A DNA stretch of 64,000 bases from Pseudomonas sp. NKUCC02_KPG (lineage in GTDB: Bacteria; Pseudomonadota; Gammaproteobacteria; Pseudomonadales; Pseudomonadaceae): the NCBI RefSeq assembly GCF_019345465.1, contig NZ_JAHKRC010000004.1:1-64000 (forward strand), in the 5' to 3' direction. The translations under genes and the position numbers were made by a program. The notes below the pieces were generated by a model that was given only the letters and a program-made list of their open reading frames with translations, did not search any database and was not told the DNA's origin. Positions 55,150 through 64,000 of the stretch are shown here, in pieces; positions within the stretch are counted from its first letter, which is position 1; the number at the start of each line of letters is the position of its first letter.

Positions 55150-56100
55150 ATGTCCCCCGCTGCCGCCCTGGTGCAGAACCTGCGCAATCGACTCAGTAAA
55201 CCCGCTGCCTACCGACTGTTCGATATCCAGCTCAAACGCCGCATCACCTTGAGCCCGTCACTGACGCGCTTTGTGTTCGGCGGCAACGATGTGGCGCTGA
55301 TGCGTACCCTGGCACCGGATCAGCGGGTCAAATTGCTGTTCCCCACCGCCAACGGCGAGGCCTCCAACCTGCCCAAACGGGGAGACTGGCGAGCGACCCT
55401 GCGTGACTTGAGCCCCGAGCAGGTACCGCCCATGCGCTCTTACACCCTTCGCAACCTGCGCGTGGAGTCAGGCGAACTGGATATCGACTTTGTCCTGCAT
55501 GGCGTCACCGGCCCCGCCACGCGCTGGGCAACCCAGGCCAAAGCGGGTGATCTCCTGCAAATTGCGGCCCCCAATGGCGCCTACCCGGACGACCCGGGGG
55601 GCTATGAGTGGCAACCCCCACAGGGCATGCGAAAAGTACTGCTGATCGGCGACGAAACTGCGCTCCCGGCCATCGCCGGTATCCTGGAAGAGCTGGCACA
55701 TCACCCCGACACACCCCAGGTACAAGCCTTTATCGAAGTGCCCGAAGAGTCCGACTGCCATGCCCTGGTCTGTGGCCCGAATACCAAAGTCCATTGGCTG
55801 CCCCGCGCCAGTCTGGGCAAACAGCATGGTGACGGCATGATCATCGCGGCCCGCGAACTGGCCAGCCTGCCGCCCCGGCGCCTGCAAGCCAAGGCCTGTG
55901 CTGTCCTGCAAGAACTTGATCTGGACAACCAGCGGCTCTGGGAGCGGGCCAGCGCCAGGCACAACGAGTTTTATGCCTGGGTGGCCGGGGAATCGATGGC
56001 GGTGATGGCGATCAGAAAGTTTTTCGTCCATGAATGCGGCATGGACCGCAAGGCACTGACCTTGATGGGGTACTGGAAGCTGGGGCGGTCATTGGGCTAG
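55150..56100 (+). CDS. Siderophore-interacting protein (ferric-siderophore reductase)
   Basis: A 316-residue FAD/NAD(P)H protein of the ViuB/SIP family, which reduces ferric siderophores to free the iron. The FAD motif is PMRSYTLRN, followed by GPATRWA and the nucleotide-binding VLLIGDETALPAIAGILEEL. The C-terminal EFYAWVAGES and MGYWKLGRS stretches are typical. The upstream IS-box match suggests induction in low iron. Confidence 0.87.
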   Translation: MSPAAALVQNLRNRLSKPAAYRLFDIQLKRRITLSPSLTRFVFGGNDVALMRTLAPDQRVKLLFPTANGEASNLPKRGDWRATLRDLSPEQVPPMRSYTLRNLRVESGELDIDFVLHGVTGPATRWATQAKAGDLLQIAAPNGAYPDDPGGYEWQPPQGMRKVLLIGDETALPAIAGILEELAHHPDTPQVQAFIEVPEESDCHALVCGPNTKVHWLPRASLGKQHGDGMIIAARELASLPPRRLQAKACAVLQELDLDNQRLWERASARHNEFYAWVAGESMAVMAIRKFFVHECGMDRKALTLMGYWKLGRSLG

Positions 56101-56278
56101 CAATAGCGACCGCACCGCCAGGGTACAGAATGTGGGAGCACCCGGACCTGGCCACACCGGAAACATTTTCTTACAAGTCCAGCTTCGGGTTTTGCTCATC
56201 TCATTCGTCCTACATGGATAAGCAATCGCTTCTCAATGGCGATTACACACCCGCCCTGCTGCGAGTTTGCCGTTTCCC

Positions 56279-57490
56279 ATGTCCAAAAAGTCCCGTTCCA
56301 AACTCTGGTTTCTGGTTCACAGCTGGTTGACCCTGCCTATCTGGTTCTTCGTCCTGATCGTCTGCGTGACCGGCACACTGGCCGTGGTCAGCCAGGAGAT
56401 CGTATGGCTTGCCACCCCCGAGGCCCGCGCCACTCAGCCGGATGATGATGCACCGCTGCTGACTTACGAACAGGTGCTGACCGCCATTAAAAAGGCCGAA
56501 CCGAACCTGGCCGTACAGTCGATCAGCCGCCCGGACGAGTCGCATTTTGCCCTGGTGGCCCGTGTGGTCTATCCCGACGGCCGCTCGCCATCGCTCTACA
56601 TCAACCCGTATTCCGGAGCGATTCAGGGTGAGAGCCCCAGCTTCAACTTCCAGGCCTTTACTCGCGCCCTGCACGGCTGGTGGCTGGTGCCATTTACCAA
56701 TGGCTATAGCTGGGGCTGGTACCTGGTGTCGTTCCTCGGCCTTCCGCTGCTGGGGTCGCTGATTACCGGGCTGGTGGTCTACAAAAAATTCTGGAAAGGC
56801 TTTTTCAAACCCAACCTGCGTTTTAATCACGGAGCGCGCATTTTCTGGGGCGATTTCCACCGCCTGTGCGGCATCTGGTCGATCTGGTTTATTGCCGTGA
56901 TTTCCATCACCGGCCTGTGGTTCTTGATCGAAGCCTTTATGTTCGATAACCAGATTTCGATTTCAACCACTGGCAACCCGCCCGTTGTGGCGCGCCAGGA
57001 TGTACCGATCATGCCGGACGGCCAGCCCGCACCGCAGATCAACCTCGACCAGGCAGTAAAAATTGCCGCCGAAAAAATCCCCGGGCTGGACGCGAGTTTT
57101 GTCAGCCTGCCAAGCAATGCCTACGGACATATCGAAGTCGGCGGCCCGGGCTGGTACCCGCTGCTGTTCCAGACCGCAGACATCAACCCGTACAACGGCG
57201 CGATCGAAGGCTCGCGAATGATTGCCGACCGGTCCGGGCTGGAGCTGGTAACCGAATCCATGCGCCCGCTGCACACCGGCGATTTTGGCGGACTGTGGGT
57301 CAAGCTGATCTGGTTCTTCTTCGGCCTGATCCTCAGCATGATGATTCTGAGCGGCCTGCTGATCTGGACCAAACGCACGGCGCTGGCCACCGCCAACGCC
57401 CTCAAGCGCAGCGAGAAATCCCAGCGTAAACCTGCCGCAACCCAGACCGTCACGGCGCACAGCCAACAGCCCGAAGAGGCCAATGTATGA
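56279..57490 (+). CDS. fpvG: PepSY-type inner-membrane reductase FpvG
   Basis: A 403-residue PepSY-associated membrane protein with four or five helices (first at LTLPIWFFVLIVCVTGTLAV) and conserved His residues (VHSW, HGWW, FHRLCG). In P. aeruginosa FpvG (PA2403) reduces ferripyoverdine in the periplasm. Here it heads the same gene order, fpvGHJKCDEF. The start at 56279 was preferred to a TTG four codons earlier. Confidence 0.85.
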   Translation: MSKKSRSKLWFLVHSWLTLPIWFFVLIVCVTGTLAVVSQEIVWLATPEARATQPDDDAPLLTYEQVLTAIKKAEPNLAVQSISRPDESHFALVARVVYPDGRSPSLYINPYSGAIQGESPSFNFQAFTRALHGWWLVPFTNGYSWGWYLVSFLGLPLLGSLITGLVVYKKFWKGFFKPNLRFNHGARIFWGDFHRLCGIWSIWFIAVISITGLWFLIEAFMFDNQISISTTGNPPVVARQDVPIMPDGQPAPQINLDQAVKIAAEKIPGLDASFVSLPSNAYGHIEVGGPGWYPLLFQTADINPYNGAIEGSRMIADRSGLELVTESMRPLHTGDFGGLWVKLIWFFFGLILSMMILSGLLIWTKRTALATANALKRSEKSQRKPAATQTVTAHSQQPEEANV

Positions 57491-58026
57491 GCAAGGCAGT
57501 GGCTGCACAGCCCTCGTCCACCCTTGGCCGGTTGTGGCACAAATGGCGCTTTCACATAAACATTCTGCTGCTGTTGGTGCCGCTGGGCTTTATGCCCAAG
57601 TACTTCGCCGATGCCTCGCTGTTTCGCGGGGACAGCGGCCTGGGCGAGCGTGAAATCGGCACCGTGCAGGTCGGTCCCTGGAGCCTGAAACTGGCCGAAT
57701 TGCGCAACGAAGCCCCGCGCCCGGACGGCCCGGCGGGCTACATGAAGAGCTTTAACGCTGCCCTGTGCGACACCTGCATCAATCAGGTCAAGGCTGCCTA
57801 TCTGCGAATCGGCAAACCTCGCAGCCTGCGGGCCGCCGGGGTGATTTTCTTCGGCACGCCATACCGCATGGGCGCCACCATGCCGATCCCGGATCGCACC
57901 AAGCCCGACGCCGAGCTATGGATCACCCTTGAGGGGTGGGACGGCTCCATGCATCAGGTCTCCATTCCCCTGAGTCAGGCCTCACCGGCAACGGTCGCCT
58001 GGCTGGCCCAACGAGGAGCCAAATAA
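57487..58026 (+). CDS. fpvH: FpvH-type membrane-anchored partner
   Basis: A 179-residue protein with one N-terminal membrane helix (HINILLLLVPLGFMPKYFAD) and a periplasmic domain with a CDTC motif. It overlaps fpvG by four bases. FpvH enhances FpvG activity in P. aeruginosa. Assignment is by position and layout. Confidence 0.78.
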   Translation: MSKAVAAQPSSTLGRLWHKWRFHINILLLLVPLGFMPKYFADASLFRGDSGLGEREIGTVQVGPWSLKLAELRNEAPRPDGPAGYMKSFNAALCDTCINQVKAAYLRIGKPRSLRAAGVIFFGTPYRMGATMPIPDRTKPDAELWITLEGWDGSMHQVSIPLSQASPATVAWLAQRGAK

Positions 58027-58361
58027 TGCATTCGCGCCTGTTTAAAAAACCTGCCCTGGCGGCAGGATTGATTGCGTTGCTCGGTGTTTGCAGCCAGGCA
58101 CTGGCCCACAACCCGATGTGTGAGTGCAAGGCCGTGGAAGACGGACAGATCCGTTGTACCGGCGGGTTTTCCGACGGCAGCGGCGCACCGGGAGTGACCC
58201 TGGATGTCATCGGCTACGACGAAACCATCCTGGTGCCCGGCAAGCTGGGCGCGGATTCAACCCTGACGTTCAAGCGCCCCGATTCCGAATTTTATGTGCT
58301 GTTCGACGCAGGTCCGGGTCACATCGTCGAAATCGACCAAGCCGATATCGAGGCCCCATGA
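58026..58361 (+). CDS. fpvJ: FpvJ-type periplasmic protein
   Basis: A 111-residue protein with a signal peptide (ALAAGLIALLGVCSQALA) and a mature part starting HNPMCECKAVEDGQIRCTGG. The start at 58026 shares one base with the fpvH stop (TAATG). FpvJ interacts with the periplasmic binding proteins FpvC and FpvF in P. aeruginosa. Assignment by position. Confidence 0.76.
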   Translation: MHSRLFKKPALAAGLIALLGVCSQALAHNPMCECKAVEDGQIRCTGGFSDGSGAPGVTLDVIGYDETILVPGKLGADSTLTFKRPDSEFYVLFDAGPGHIVEIDQADIEAP

Positions 58362-58912
58362 GTACTCACGTAGTGCGCCCGGCCGGTGCCGGTCATGAAA
58401 CCCTGTATGTGTTGCTGCTGTGCCTGTTGATTCTGACCGTGGCCGGCTCCGTGGTGGCCTGGCGTCACGAATCCCAGGAAGTGACTTCCGTGGCCGCCCA
58501 TCAACTGGATGCACGACGGGACCTGAGCGCTGCCGAACAAGGCATCTACGCCGACCTGCGGGTCACGCTGGACGAAATCCAGTTGCTGCGCGAAGCGTCC
58601 AGCGCCCTGCCCCAACCCGTCCAACTGGCCGAAGAAGGCTTTGCCCCCTTTGCCAGCGATGCCAGCTCCGTCAGCCGTGGCAACCATGTCTGGCAGCTGC
58701 TCGGTGAACAGGCCTACCTGGGCCTGAGCCCCACCCCTGAGGTGGCGGGGTCGTTCTTGATGCGAATCAGCACCCAGCCGGATATATGGCTCAACCGCAA
58801 TCCCGACGCAAAAGCCCCCGCCGACTTCAGCGATGCCGCCCTTAATCAAAGTGGCTGGCAGCAAGTGATCGCGCAATTCGATGCCGGGGTCACACGCCAG
58901 CATCGGCACTGA
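58358..58912 (+). CDS. fpvK: FpvK-type membrane protein
   Basis: A 184-residue protein with one membrane helix (YVLLLCLLILTVAGSVVAW) and a soluble periplasmic domain. Its ATG overlaps the fpvJ stop by four bases. It occupies the fpvK place; the role in the complex is an accessory one in P. aeruginosa. Confidence 0.76.
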   Translation: MSTHVVRPAGAGHETLYVLLLCLLILTVAGSVVAWRHESQEVTSVAAHQLDARRDLSAAEQGIYADLRVTLDEIQLLREASSALPQPVQLAEEGFAPFASDASSVSRGNHVWQLLGEQAYLGLSPTPEVAGSFLMRISTQPDIWLNRNPDAKAPADFSDAALNQSGWQQVIAQFDAGVTRQHRH

Positions 58913-58946
58913 ACCCACCGCTTGACCTGAGAGAAGACTGCTCGCC

Positions 58947-59885
58947 ATGTCGATTTCATCTGTTGTGCGTCGCCGCACCGTGCTGCTGGCCGCCCTGTTT
59001 GCCTTTTGTCTGTCACCCCAGGCATTTGCCGATGCCCCGACCCCGCTGGCCAAGCCGCTGCGCATCGGTATCACCCTGCACCCTTACTACAGCTACGTGG
59101 CCAATATCGTCGGTGACAAGGCCGAAGTGGTGCCGTTGATTCCCGCAGGCTTTAACCCCCACGCCTATGAGCCCCGCGCTGAAGACATCAAGCGCATCGG
59201 TACACTGGATGTAATCGTGCTCAATGGCGTGGGCCATGATGACTTTGCCGACCGCATGATCGAGGCCAGCGAAAAACCCGACATCCCGGTGATCGAGGCC
59301 AACCAGAATGTCCCCTTGCTGGCCGCCACCGGCAACGCAGCGCGTGGTGCGGGCAAGGTGGTCAACCCCCACACCTTTCTGTCGATCAGCGCCTCGATTG
59401 CCCAGGTCAACAACATTGCCCGTGAACTGGGCAAACTCGATCCGGCCAACGCCAGGACCTACACCGCCAATGCCCGCGCCTATGGCAAGCGCCTGCGTCA
59501 AATGCGGGCCGATGCCCTGGCCAGGTTGACCCAGGCTCCGAACGCCGACCTGCGCGTGGCCACGGTGCACGCGGCTTACGACTACCTGCTGCGCGAGTTC
59601 GGCCTGGAGGTCACTGCCGTGGTCGAGCCGGCCCACGGCATTGAGCCAAGCCCCAGCCAGTTGAAGAAAACCATCGATCAACTGCGCGAGCTGGATGTGA
59701 AGGTGATCTTCTCCGAGATGGACTTCCCGTCCACTTATGTCGAGACCATTCAGCGCGAGTCCGGGGTCAAACTGTACCCGCTCTCCCATATTTCCTATGG
59801 CGACTACAGCGCTGACAAGTACGAAAAAGAAATGACCGGCAACCTCAATACCGTGGTCAGGGCCATTCAGGAGGCCGGAGCATGA
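58947..59885 (+). CDS. fpvC: Periplasmic iron-binding protein FpvC
   Basis: A 312-residue metal-binding ABC protein of the ZnuA/MntC class with a signal peptide (VLLAALFAFCLSPQAFA). Metal-binding residues are probably His in NPHAYEPRAEDI, His in VNPHTFLS, and the later Glu/Asp of FSEMDF. In the pyoverdine pathway it takes the Fe2+ released by FpvG. Overlaps fpvD by four bases. Confidence 0.85.
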   Translation: MSISSVVRRRTVLLAALFAFCLSPQAFADAPTPLAKPLRIGITLHPYYSYVANIVGDKAEVVPLIPAGFNPHAYEPRAEDIKRIGTLDVIVLNGVGHDDFADRMIEASEKPDIPVIEANQNVPLLAATGNAARGAGKVVNPHTFLSISASIAQVNNIARELGKLDPANARTYTANARAYGKRLRQMRADALARLTQAPNADLRVATVHAAYDYLLREFGLEVTAVVEPAHGIEPSPSQLKKTIDQLRELDVKVIFSEMDFPSTYVETIQRESGVKLYPLSHISYGDYSADKYEKEMTGNLNTVVRAIQEAGA

Positions 59886-60637
59886 CTGCCGTTGAACACT
59901 TGCCGGTAGCGGCCTGCGGGCCGGGAGTGACGTTTGATCAGGTGTCGCTGACCCTGGGTCGAACGCCCATTCTGGATCACGTCAGTTTCAGCATTCGCCC
60001 CGGCAGTGTCCATGCGCTGGTGGGGCCAAACGGCGGGGGCAAAAGCTCGCTGATCAAGACGCTGCTGGGGCAAATGCCCCATCAGGGTCGCCTGTGCCTT
60101 GACTGGCCCGGTGAACCGGGGTTGATCGGCTATGTTCCCCAGGCACTGGAGTTCGATCGCGGACTGCCCATGACCGTGGATGATTTCATGGCCGCCATGT
60201 GCCAGCGCCGCCCGGCGTTTATGGGGTTGTCGCGCAAGGTGGCTCCGGCCATCGGCGACGCGCTGGAGCGTGTGGGCATGCAGGACAAGCGCAAGCGGCG
60301 CATGGGTGCGCTGTCCGGCGGTGAACGCCAGCGCGTGTTGCTGGCACAGGGCCTGATCCCCGCACCGCAACTGCTGGTGCTGGATGAACCCATGTCGGCG
60401 CTGGACGAGGCCGGTGCCCGAGTGTTTGAGCGCTTGCTGACTGAATGGCGTCAGGCCGGAGTTACCGTGGTGTGGATCGAGCACGATCTGGCCGCCGTGA
60501 AACGACTGGCAGAACGGGTGACCGGGCTCAATCGCCAGGTCCTGTTCGACGGCCCGCCTGAACAGACCCTGAGCCCCGAACGCTTGCTCAACCTGTTTTC
60601 AACCCATCCCAAGGCTCACGGGAGCGCCCTTTCATGA
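59882..60637 (+). CDS. fpvD: ABC transporter ATPase FpvD
   Basis: A 251-residue ABC ATPase. Walker A is VGPNGGGKSSLIKT, the signature is LSGGERQRVLLAQG and Walker B is LLVLDEPMSALD. It powers import of Fe2+ delivered by FpvC. Overlaps both neighbours by four bases, so the unit is tightly translated. Confidence 0.9.
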   Translation: MTAVEHLPVAACGPGVTFDQVSLTLGRTPILDHVSFSIRPGSVHALVGPNGGGKSSLIKTLLGQMPHQGRLCLDWPGEPGLIGYVPQALEFDRGLPMTVDDFMAAMCQRRPAFMGLSRKVAPAIGDALERVGMQDKRKRRMGALSGGERQRVLLAQGLIPAPQLLVLDEPMSALDEAGARVFERLLTEWRQAGVTVVWIEHDLAAVKRLAERVTGLNRQVLFDGPPEQTLSPERLLNLFSTHPKAHGSALS

Positions 60638-61533
60638 GTTACGAAGCGTTCCGTCTGATGGTTCAGGGCTGGGCATCTGCAGGCTATTTGCCCGAAGTGC
60701 TGGCTTACGGTTTTGTGGTCAATGCATTGCTTGCCGGTTTGCTGATTGGCCCGGTACTCGGCGGCCTGGGCACGCTGGTGGTGGTCAAGCGTTTCGCGTT
60801 TTTTTCCGAAGCCGTGGGCCATGCCGCGCTGACCGGCGTGGCCATCGGCATCCTGCTGGGTGAGCCCTACACCGGACCTTATGGCAGCCTGTTCGGCTAC
60901 TGCCTGTTGTTCGGCATCTCGCTCAATTACCTGCGCTATCGCACCGGGCTGGCACCGGATACCCTGATCGGCGTGTTCCTGTCGGTGTCATTGGCACTGG
61001 GCGCCAGCCTGCTGCTGATTCTGGCGGGCAAGATCAACGTGCATATCCTGGAAAACGTGCTGTTCGGTTCAGTGTTGACGGTCAACGGCAATGATCTGCT
61101 GGTACTGGCGATTGTCGGCGCGCTGGTGCTGGGCCTCAGCCTGCCGCTGTACAACCGCATCATGCTCGCCAGTTTCAACCCGCAACTGGCCGCTGTACGC
61201 GGGGTGGCAGTGAAGTCCCTGGACTATCTGTTTGTGATCCTGGTGACGCTGATTACCGTCGCGGCCGTTAAAGTCATTGGCGCGATTCTGGTGGGCGCCC
61301 TGCTGGTGATTCCGGCAGCGGCGGCGCGTTTGCTCAGCCAGTCGCTGAAGGGTTTTTTCTGGATTTCAGTACTGATCGCCACCGTCAGCACCCTGTGCGG
61401 CATCCTGCTGCCCATCGTGTTTGACCTGCCGATCCCGTCCGGCGCCGCAATTATTTTGATGGCCGGTATCGCCTTCGCCCTCGCCGCCATCGCCCGGGGC
61501 GTGGTGCCCAGCCTGAAAGGGAATATTGGATAA
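60634..61533 (+). CDS. fpvE: ABC transporter permease FpvE
   Basis: A 299-residue metal-type ABC permease with eight or so membrane segments (VVVKRFAFFSEAVGHAALTG is a typical region). It forms the inner-membrane channel with FpvD. The fpvF start follows directly on its stop codon. Confidence 0.88.
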   Translation: MSYEAFRLMVQGWASAGYLPEVLAYGFVVNALLAGLLIGPVLGGLGTLVVVKRFAFFSEAVGHAALTGVAIGILLGEPYTGPYGSLFGYCLLFGISLNYLRYRTGLAPDTLIGVFLSVSLALGASLLLILAGKINVHILENVLFGSVLTVNGNDLLVLAIVGALVLGLSLPLYNRIMLASFNPQLAAVRGVAVKSLDYLFVILVTLITVAAVKVIGAILVGALLVIPAAAARLLSQSLKGFFWISVLIATVSTLCGILLPIVFDLPIPSGAAIILMAGIAFALAAIARGVVPSLKGNIG

Positions 61534-62439
61534 ATGTTCACTCTGCGCAAACTCTCACTGGCTCTGGCCATTACCGGCCTGCTCAGCACGCCTCTGCTGG
61601 CAGCCGACACAGCGACGCAACCGGTGCGCGTCCTCGCCAGCCTGCCGATCACCTACGGGCTAGGCGAGTTGCTGCTCAAGGACAGTAACGTGACCCTGGA
61701 ACGGGCCGCAGCGGCCAACCTGCCCGGGAGCCGGCAGAGTGCCTACTTCAGCGGGCGCGGCGCCCCTGCCCTGCACACGCTGGCCACACAGGCCGATGCC
61801 GTTATCGGCCTGCGCTCATTGTGGAGCGATGACCCGCTGTATCCGATGGCACGACGCAGCAATATCCGCATTGTTGAAGTTGACGCGGCGCGGCCAGTGG
61901 ACGGCAGCCTGCCGGGCATAGCCGTACAGCCGGGAGCTCACAGCGATGGCCTGAACAGCCAGCCGTGGCTGACCAGCAACAACATGGGACGCATGGCGGA
62001 TGTGATCGCGGCCGACCTGGTGCGGTTGGCGCCTGCTGCCAAGCCGAAGATCGAAGCCAACCTGGCGAGTCTGAAACAGCGTTTGCTCAAGCTCAGCGCC
62101 GACAGCGAGGCACAGCTGGCCAAGGCCGACAATCTGGCCGTGGTGAGCCTGTCGGATCGGCTGGACTACTTGATTGGCGGGTTGAATCTGGAACGGGTCG
62201 AAGTCGATCACAAAGGGGATGAGACCTGGACGCCCGAGTCGCTGCAAGCGCTGACCCACACCCTGAAAGACAATGATGTGGCGCTGGTGCTGGATCACCG
62301 CCAGCCTTCGGCTGCAGTCATCGCTGCAATTGCCGAGGGTGGCAGTGAACTGGTGGTGGTGACGGCAGACGGCGCCGATCCTGTGGCCGAGTTGCAGGGC
62401 AATATTGACGCCATCGTCAAGGTACTGAGCACCGATTAA
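61534..62439 (+). CDS. fpvF: Second periplasmic binding protein FpvF
   Basis: A 301-residue metal-binding ABC protein with a signal peptide (SLALAITGLLSTPLLAADTA). It carries the same fold as FpvC but without the paired His motif, consistent with FpvF binding pyoverdine in P. aeruginosa. Last gene of the operon. Confidence 0.83.
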   Translation: MFTLRKLSLALAITGLLSTPLLAADTATQPVRVLASLPITYGLGELLLKDSNVTLERAAAANLPGSRQSAYFSGRGAPALHTLATQADAVIGLRSLWSDDPLYPMARRSNIRIVEVDAARPVDGSLPGIAVQPGAHSDGLNSQPWLTSNNMGRMADVIAADLVRLAPAAKPKIEANLASLKQRLLKLSADSEAQLAKADNLAVVSLSDRLDYLIGGLNLERVEVDHKGDETWTPESLQALTHTLKDNDVALVLDHRQPSAAVIAAIAEGGSELVVVTADGADPVAELQGNIDAIVKVLSTD

Positions 62440-62502
62440 GCTTCGTCACCTGACCCATTACGACGCTTTCAATGGGGCCCGCCCGTTCGTGGCAACGGCC
62501 GA

Positions 62503-62526
62503 AGGCTGCGCCCGTGGACGCAGCCT
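62503..62526. terminator. Hairpin between fpvF and lipA
   Basis: AGGCTGCG-CCCGTGGA-CGCAGCCT is a perfect eight-base-pair stem between the convergent genes. No clear U-run, so it may be a REP fragment or a weak terminator. Confidence 0.5.
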
Positions 62527-62557
62527 CATTCCTTCGCCAGCGGCTACGGCTCTTGTA

Positions 62558-63526
62558 TCAAACCCCCTTCATCTGCTCATCAGCGTGGTAAGAGGAGCGC
62601 ACCAGCGGCCCCGACGCGACGTTTTTGAAACCCATGCGCTGCCCCTCCTCTGCAAACCAGGCGAAGGTGTCCGGGTGCACGAAACGCTGCACCGGCAGGT
62701 GGCTGCGCGAGGGCTGCAGGTACTGCCCCAGCGTCAGCATGTCGACATCATGCTCGCGCATGCGCTGCATCACCTGGATCACTTCCTCGTCCGCCTCCCC
62801 CAAACCCAGCATCAAGCCGGACTTGGTCGGCACATGGGGCACCTTGTGCTTGAAGTTCTGCAGCAAGTCCAGTGACCACTCGAAATCCGATCCGGGGCGC
62901 GCCGCCTTGTACAGCCGCGGCACTGTTTCCAGATTGTGGTTGAACACATCAGGCGGCTCTTGCGCTGTGATCGCCAGTGCCACGTCCATGCGACCGCGAT
63001 AGTCGGGCACCAGGGTTTCCAGCTGTACGCCCGGTGACAGCTTGCGAATTTCGCGCAGGCAGTCGACAAAGTGTCCGGCACCGCCGTCTCGCAAGTCGTC
63101 ACGGTCCACCGAGGTGATGACCACGTATTTGAGTCGAAGGTCGGCGATGGCAATCGCCAGGTTCTTCGGTTCATCTGCATCCAGCGGCCTCGGGCGGCCG
63201 TGTCCCACGTCACAGAACGGGCAGCGACGGGTACAGATATCACCCATGATCATGAACGTCGCGGTACCGCCCGAGAAACACTCGCCCAGATTCGGGCAAG
63301 AAGCCTCTTCACACACGCTGTGCAGTTTGTGTTTGCGCAGCAGCGCCTTGACCCGCGCCACCTCCGGCGAGGTGGATATCGGCACGCGGATCCAGTCAGG
63401 CTTACGCGGTATATCTTCGGTCGGCAGGATCTTCACCGGGATACGGGCAACCTTGTCGGCTCCACGCAATTTGATCCCCGCCTGCAACGGTTGCGGGCGG
63501 GTGGCGACAGACAGGTGTTCACTCAT
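62558..63526 (-). CDS. lipA: Lipoyl synthase
   Basis: A 322-residue radical-SAM enzyme inserting two sulfurs into octanoyl groups. The radical cluster is CTRRCPFC. The auxiliary cluster is [12 protein letters not shown] near the N terminus with the C-terminal RSSYHAD. It follows gcvT on the same strand with a 24-base gap. Pseudomonas usually has its main lipA next to lipB, so this copy beside a glycine-cleavage gene is probably a second, specialised lipA. Confidence 0.88.
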   Translation of the reverse strand: MSEHLSVATRPQPLQAGIKLRGADKVARIPVKILPTEDIPRKPDWIRVPISTSPEVARVKALLRKHKLHSVCEEASCPNLGECFSGGTATFMIMGDICTRRCPFCDVGHGRPRPLDADEPKNLAIAIADLRLKYVVITSVDRDDLRDGGAGHFVDCLREIRKLSPGVQLETLVPDYRGRMDVALAITAQEPPDVFNHNLETVPRLYKAARPGSDFEWSLDLLQNFKHKVPHVPTKSGLMLGLGEADEEVIQVMQRMREHDVDMLTLGQYLQPSRSHLPVQRFVHPDTFAWFAEEGQRMGFKNVASGPLVRSSYHADEQMKGV

Positions 63527-63550
63527 GCTAGTGCTCCTCGCATCGCGGCC

Positions 63551-64000
63551 TCAGCCCCGGTAGTAACGCTGAGGGACGAAAGGCGTTTTAACCACCCGCA
63601 TCGGCACCCACTTGCCCCGCACCACGGCGAAGACTTCGCTGTCGAGTGCAGCATGGGCGTTTTGCACATAGCCGATCGCAAGCGGACCGCCGAGGCTGGG
63701 ACCAAAACCACCGCTGGTGACATGGCCGATCACCTGCTCCTGGGCATTGACGATTGGTGTGCCTTCACGCACCGGCACACGCTCCAGAGGCAACAAGCCA
63801 ACGCGTTTGCTGGCCACGCCTTCGCGCTGCTGCCCGAGGATGCGCCCGGCTCCGGGGAAGCCACCGGCACGCTCGCCGTCGGTGCGCCGCACCTTTGAAA
63901 TAGCCCAGCCCAGGCTGGCCTCAACCGGTGTCGTGGTGACGTCCATGTCATGGCCGTACAGGCACAGGCCCGCTTCCAGGCGCAGCGAATCCCGAGCACC
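63551..64000 (-). CDS. gcvT: Aminomethyltransferase (glycine cleavage T), C-terminal part
   Basis: The frame is open to the window edge, so the N terminus lies beyond 64000. The visible 149 residues include GHDMDVTTTPVEASLGWAIS and IGHVTSGGFGPSLGGPLAIG, both diagnostic of GcvT, which releases the methylene group of glycine to tetrahydrofolate. It belongs with the glycine cleavage operon expected upstream. Confidence 0.87.
   Translation of the reverse strand, partial: GARDSLRLEAGLCLYGHDMDVTTTPVEASLGWAISKVRRTDGERAGGFPGAGRILGQQREGVASKRVGLLPLERVPVREGTPIVNAQEQVIGHVTSGGFGPSLGGPLAIGYVQNAHAALDSEVFAVVRGKWVPMRVVKTPFVPQRYYRG

Noticed and set aside
56190..56240. Possible Fur box before fpvG (GATAAGCAATCGCTTCTCA region)
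   Set aside because: Only about 8 of 19 positions agree with the Fur consensus, which is too few to call.

Overview
The window looks like a chromosome segment of a fluorescent Pseudomonas. The evidence is a ferripyoverdine-reduction and iron-import operon (fpvGHJKCDEF type), a full aerobic nicotinate degradation cluster (nic genes), Pseudomonas-style REP/BIME repeats between genes, and GC-rich codon use outside one insertion. All assignments come from reading the translated sequence and motifs. No database search was run.

Region by region. 1-6.5 kb: a partial exported protein, a decayed LysR gene, an acetyltransferase and a tricarballylate operon (LysR regulator, FAD dehydrogenase, FeS/heme membrane partner, MFS importer). 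6.5-10.7 kb: acetyltransferase, orphan ParA ATPase, outer-membrane protein, lipoprotein with an internal duplication, and a MarR/SRPBCC pair with a perfect 20-bp palindromic operator. 10.95-19.63 kb: an integrative element of about 8.7 kb inserted in tRNA-Val(GAC). It is bounded by identical 112-bp direct repeats and carries a tyrosine integrase, a serine recombinase, a DUF4238-like protein and several unrecognised proteins. It also has an unusually hairpin-dense intergenic region and two promoter-terminator units that look like small RNA genes. 19.8-27 kb: amine oxidoreductase, a degenerate C39-peptidase-like lipoprotein, TerC, an NhaR-like regulator, an MFS exporter and SstT. 27.0-41.3 kb: nic genes with a MobA-like protein and XdhC (probable molybdenum cofactor service proteins for NicAB), the regulators NicS and NicR, and matching palindromes upstream of nicA and between nicX and nicC. 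41.4-49.3 kb: YceH, an AroE-like dehydrogenase, AzlCD, Dps, a methyltransferase, a DUF2975/HTH pair and PBP7. 49.4-54 kb: IbpA with a ROSE-like thermosensor and sigma-32 promoter, DusC, a thioesterase, a duplicated Glu-Ala tRNA array and gltX. 54-62.4 kb: hydroxyacid dehydrogenase, a siderophore-interacting reductase behind an iron-starvation promoter match, and the fpv operon. 62.5-64 kb: lipA and the C-terminal part of gcvT.

The genes form three clear metabolic units. The tcu unit imports and oxidises tricarballylate. The nic unit takes nicotinate through 6-hydroxynicotinate, 2,5-dihydroxypyridine, N-formylmaleamate, maleamate and maleate to fumarate. The fpv unit releases iron from ferripyoverdine in the periplasm and imports it. 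The most novel material is in the tRNA-Val element: the hairpin array and flanking candidate RNAs at 12.15-14.0 kb, and a set of small unrecognised cargo genes.
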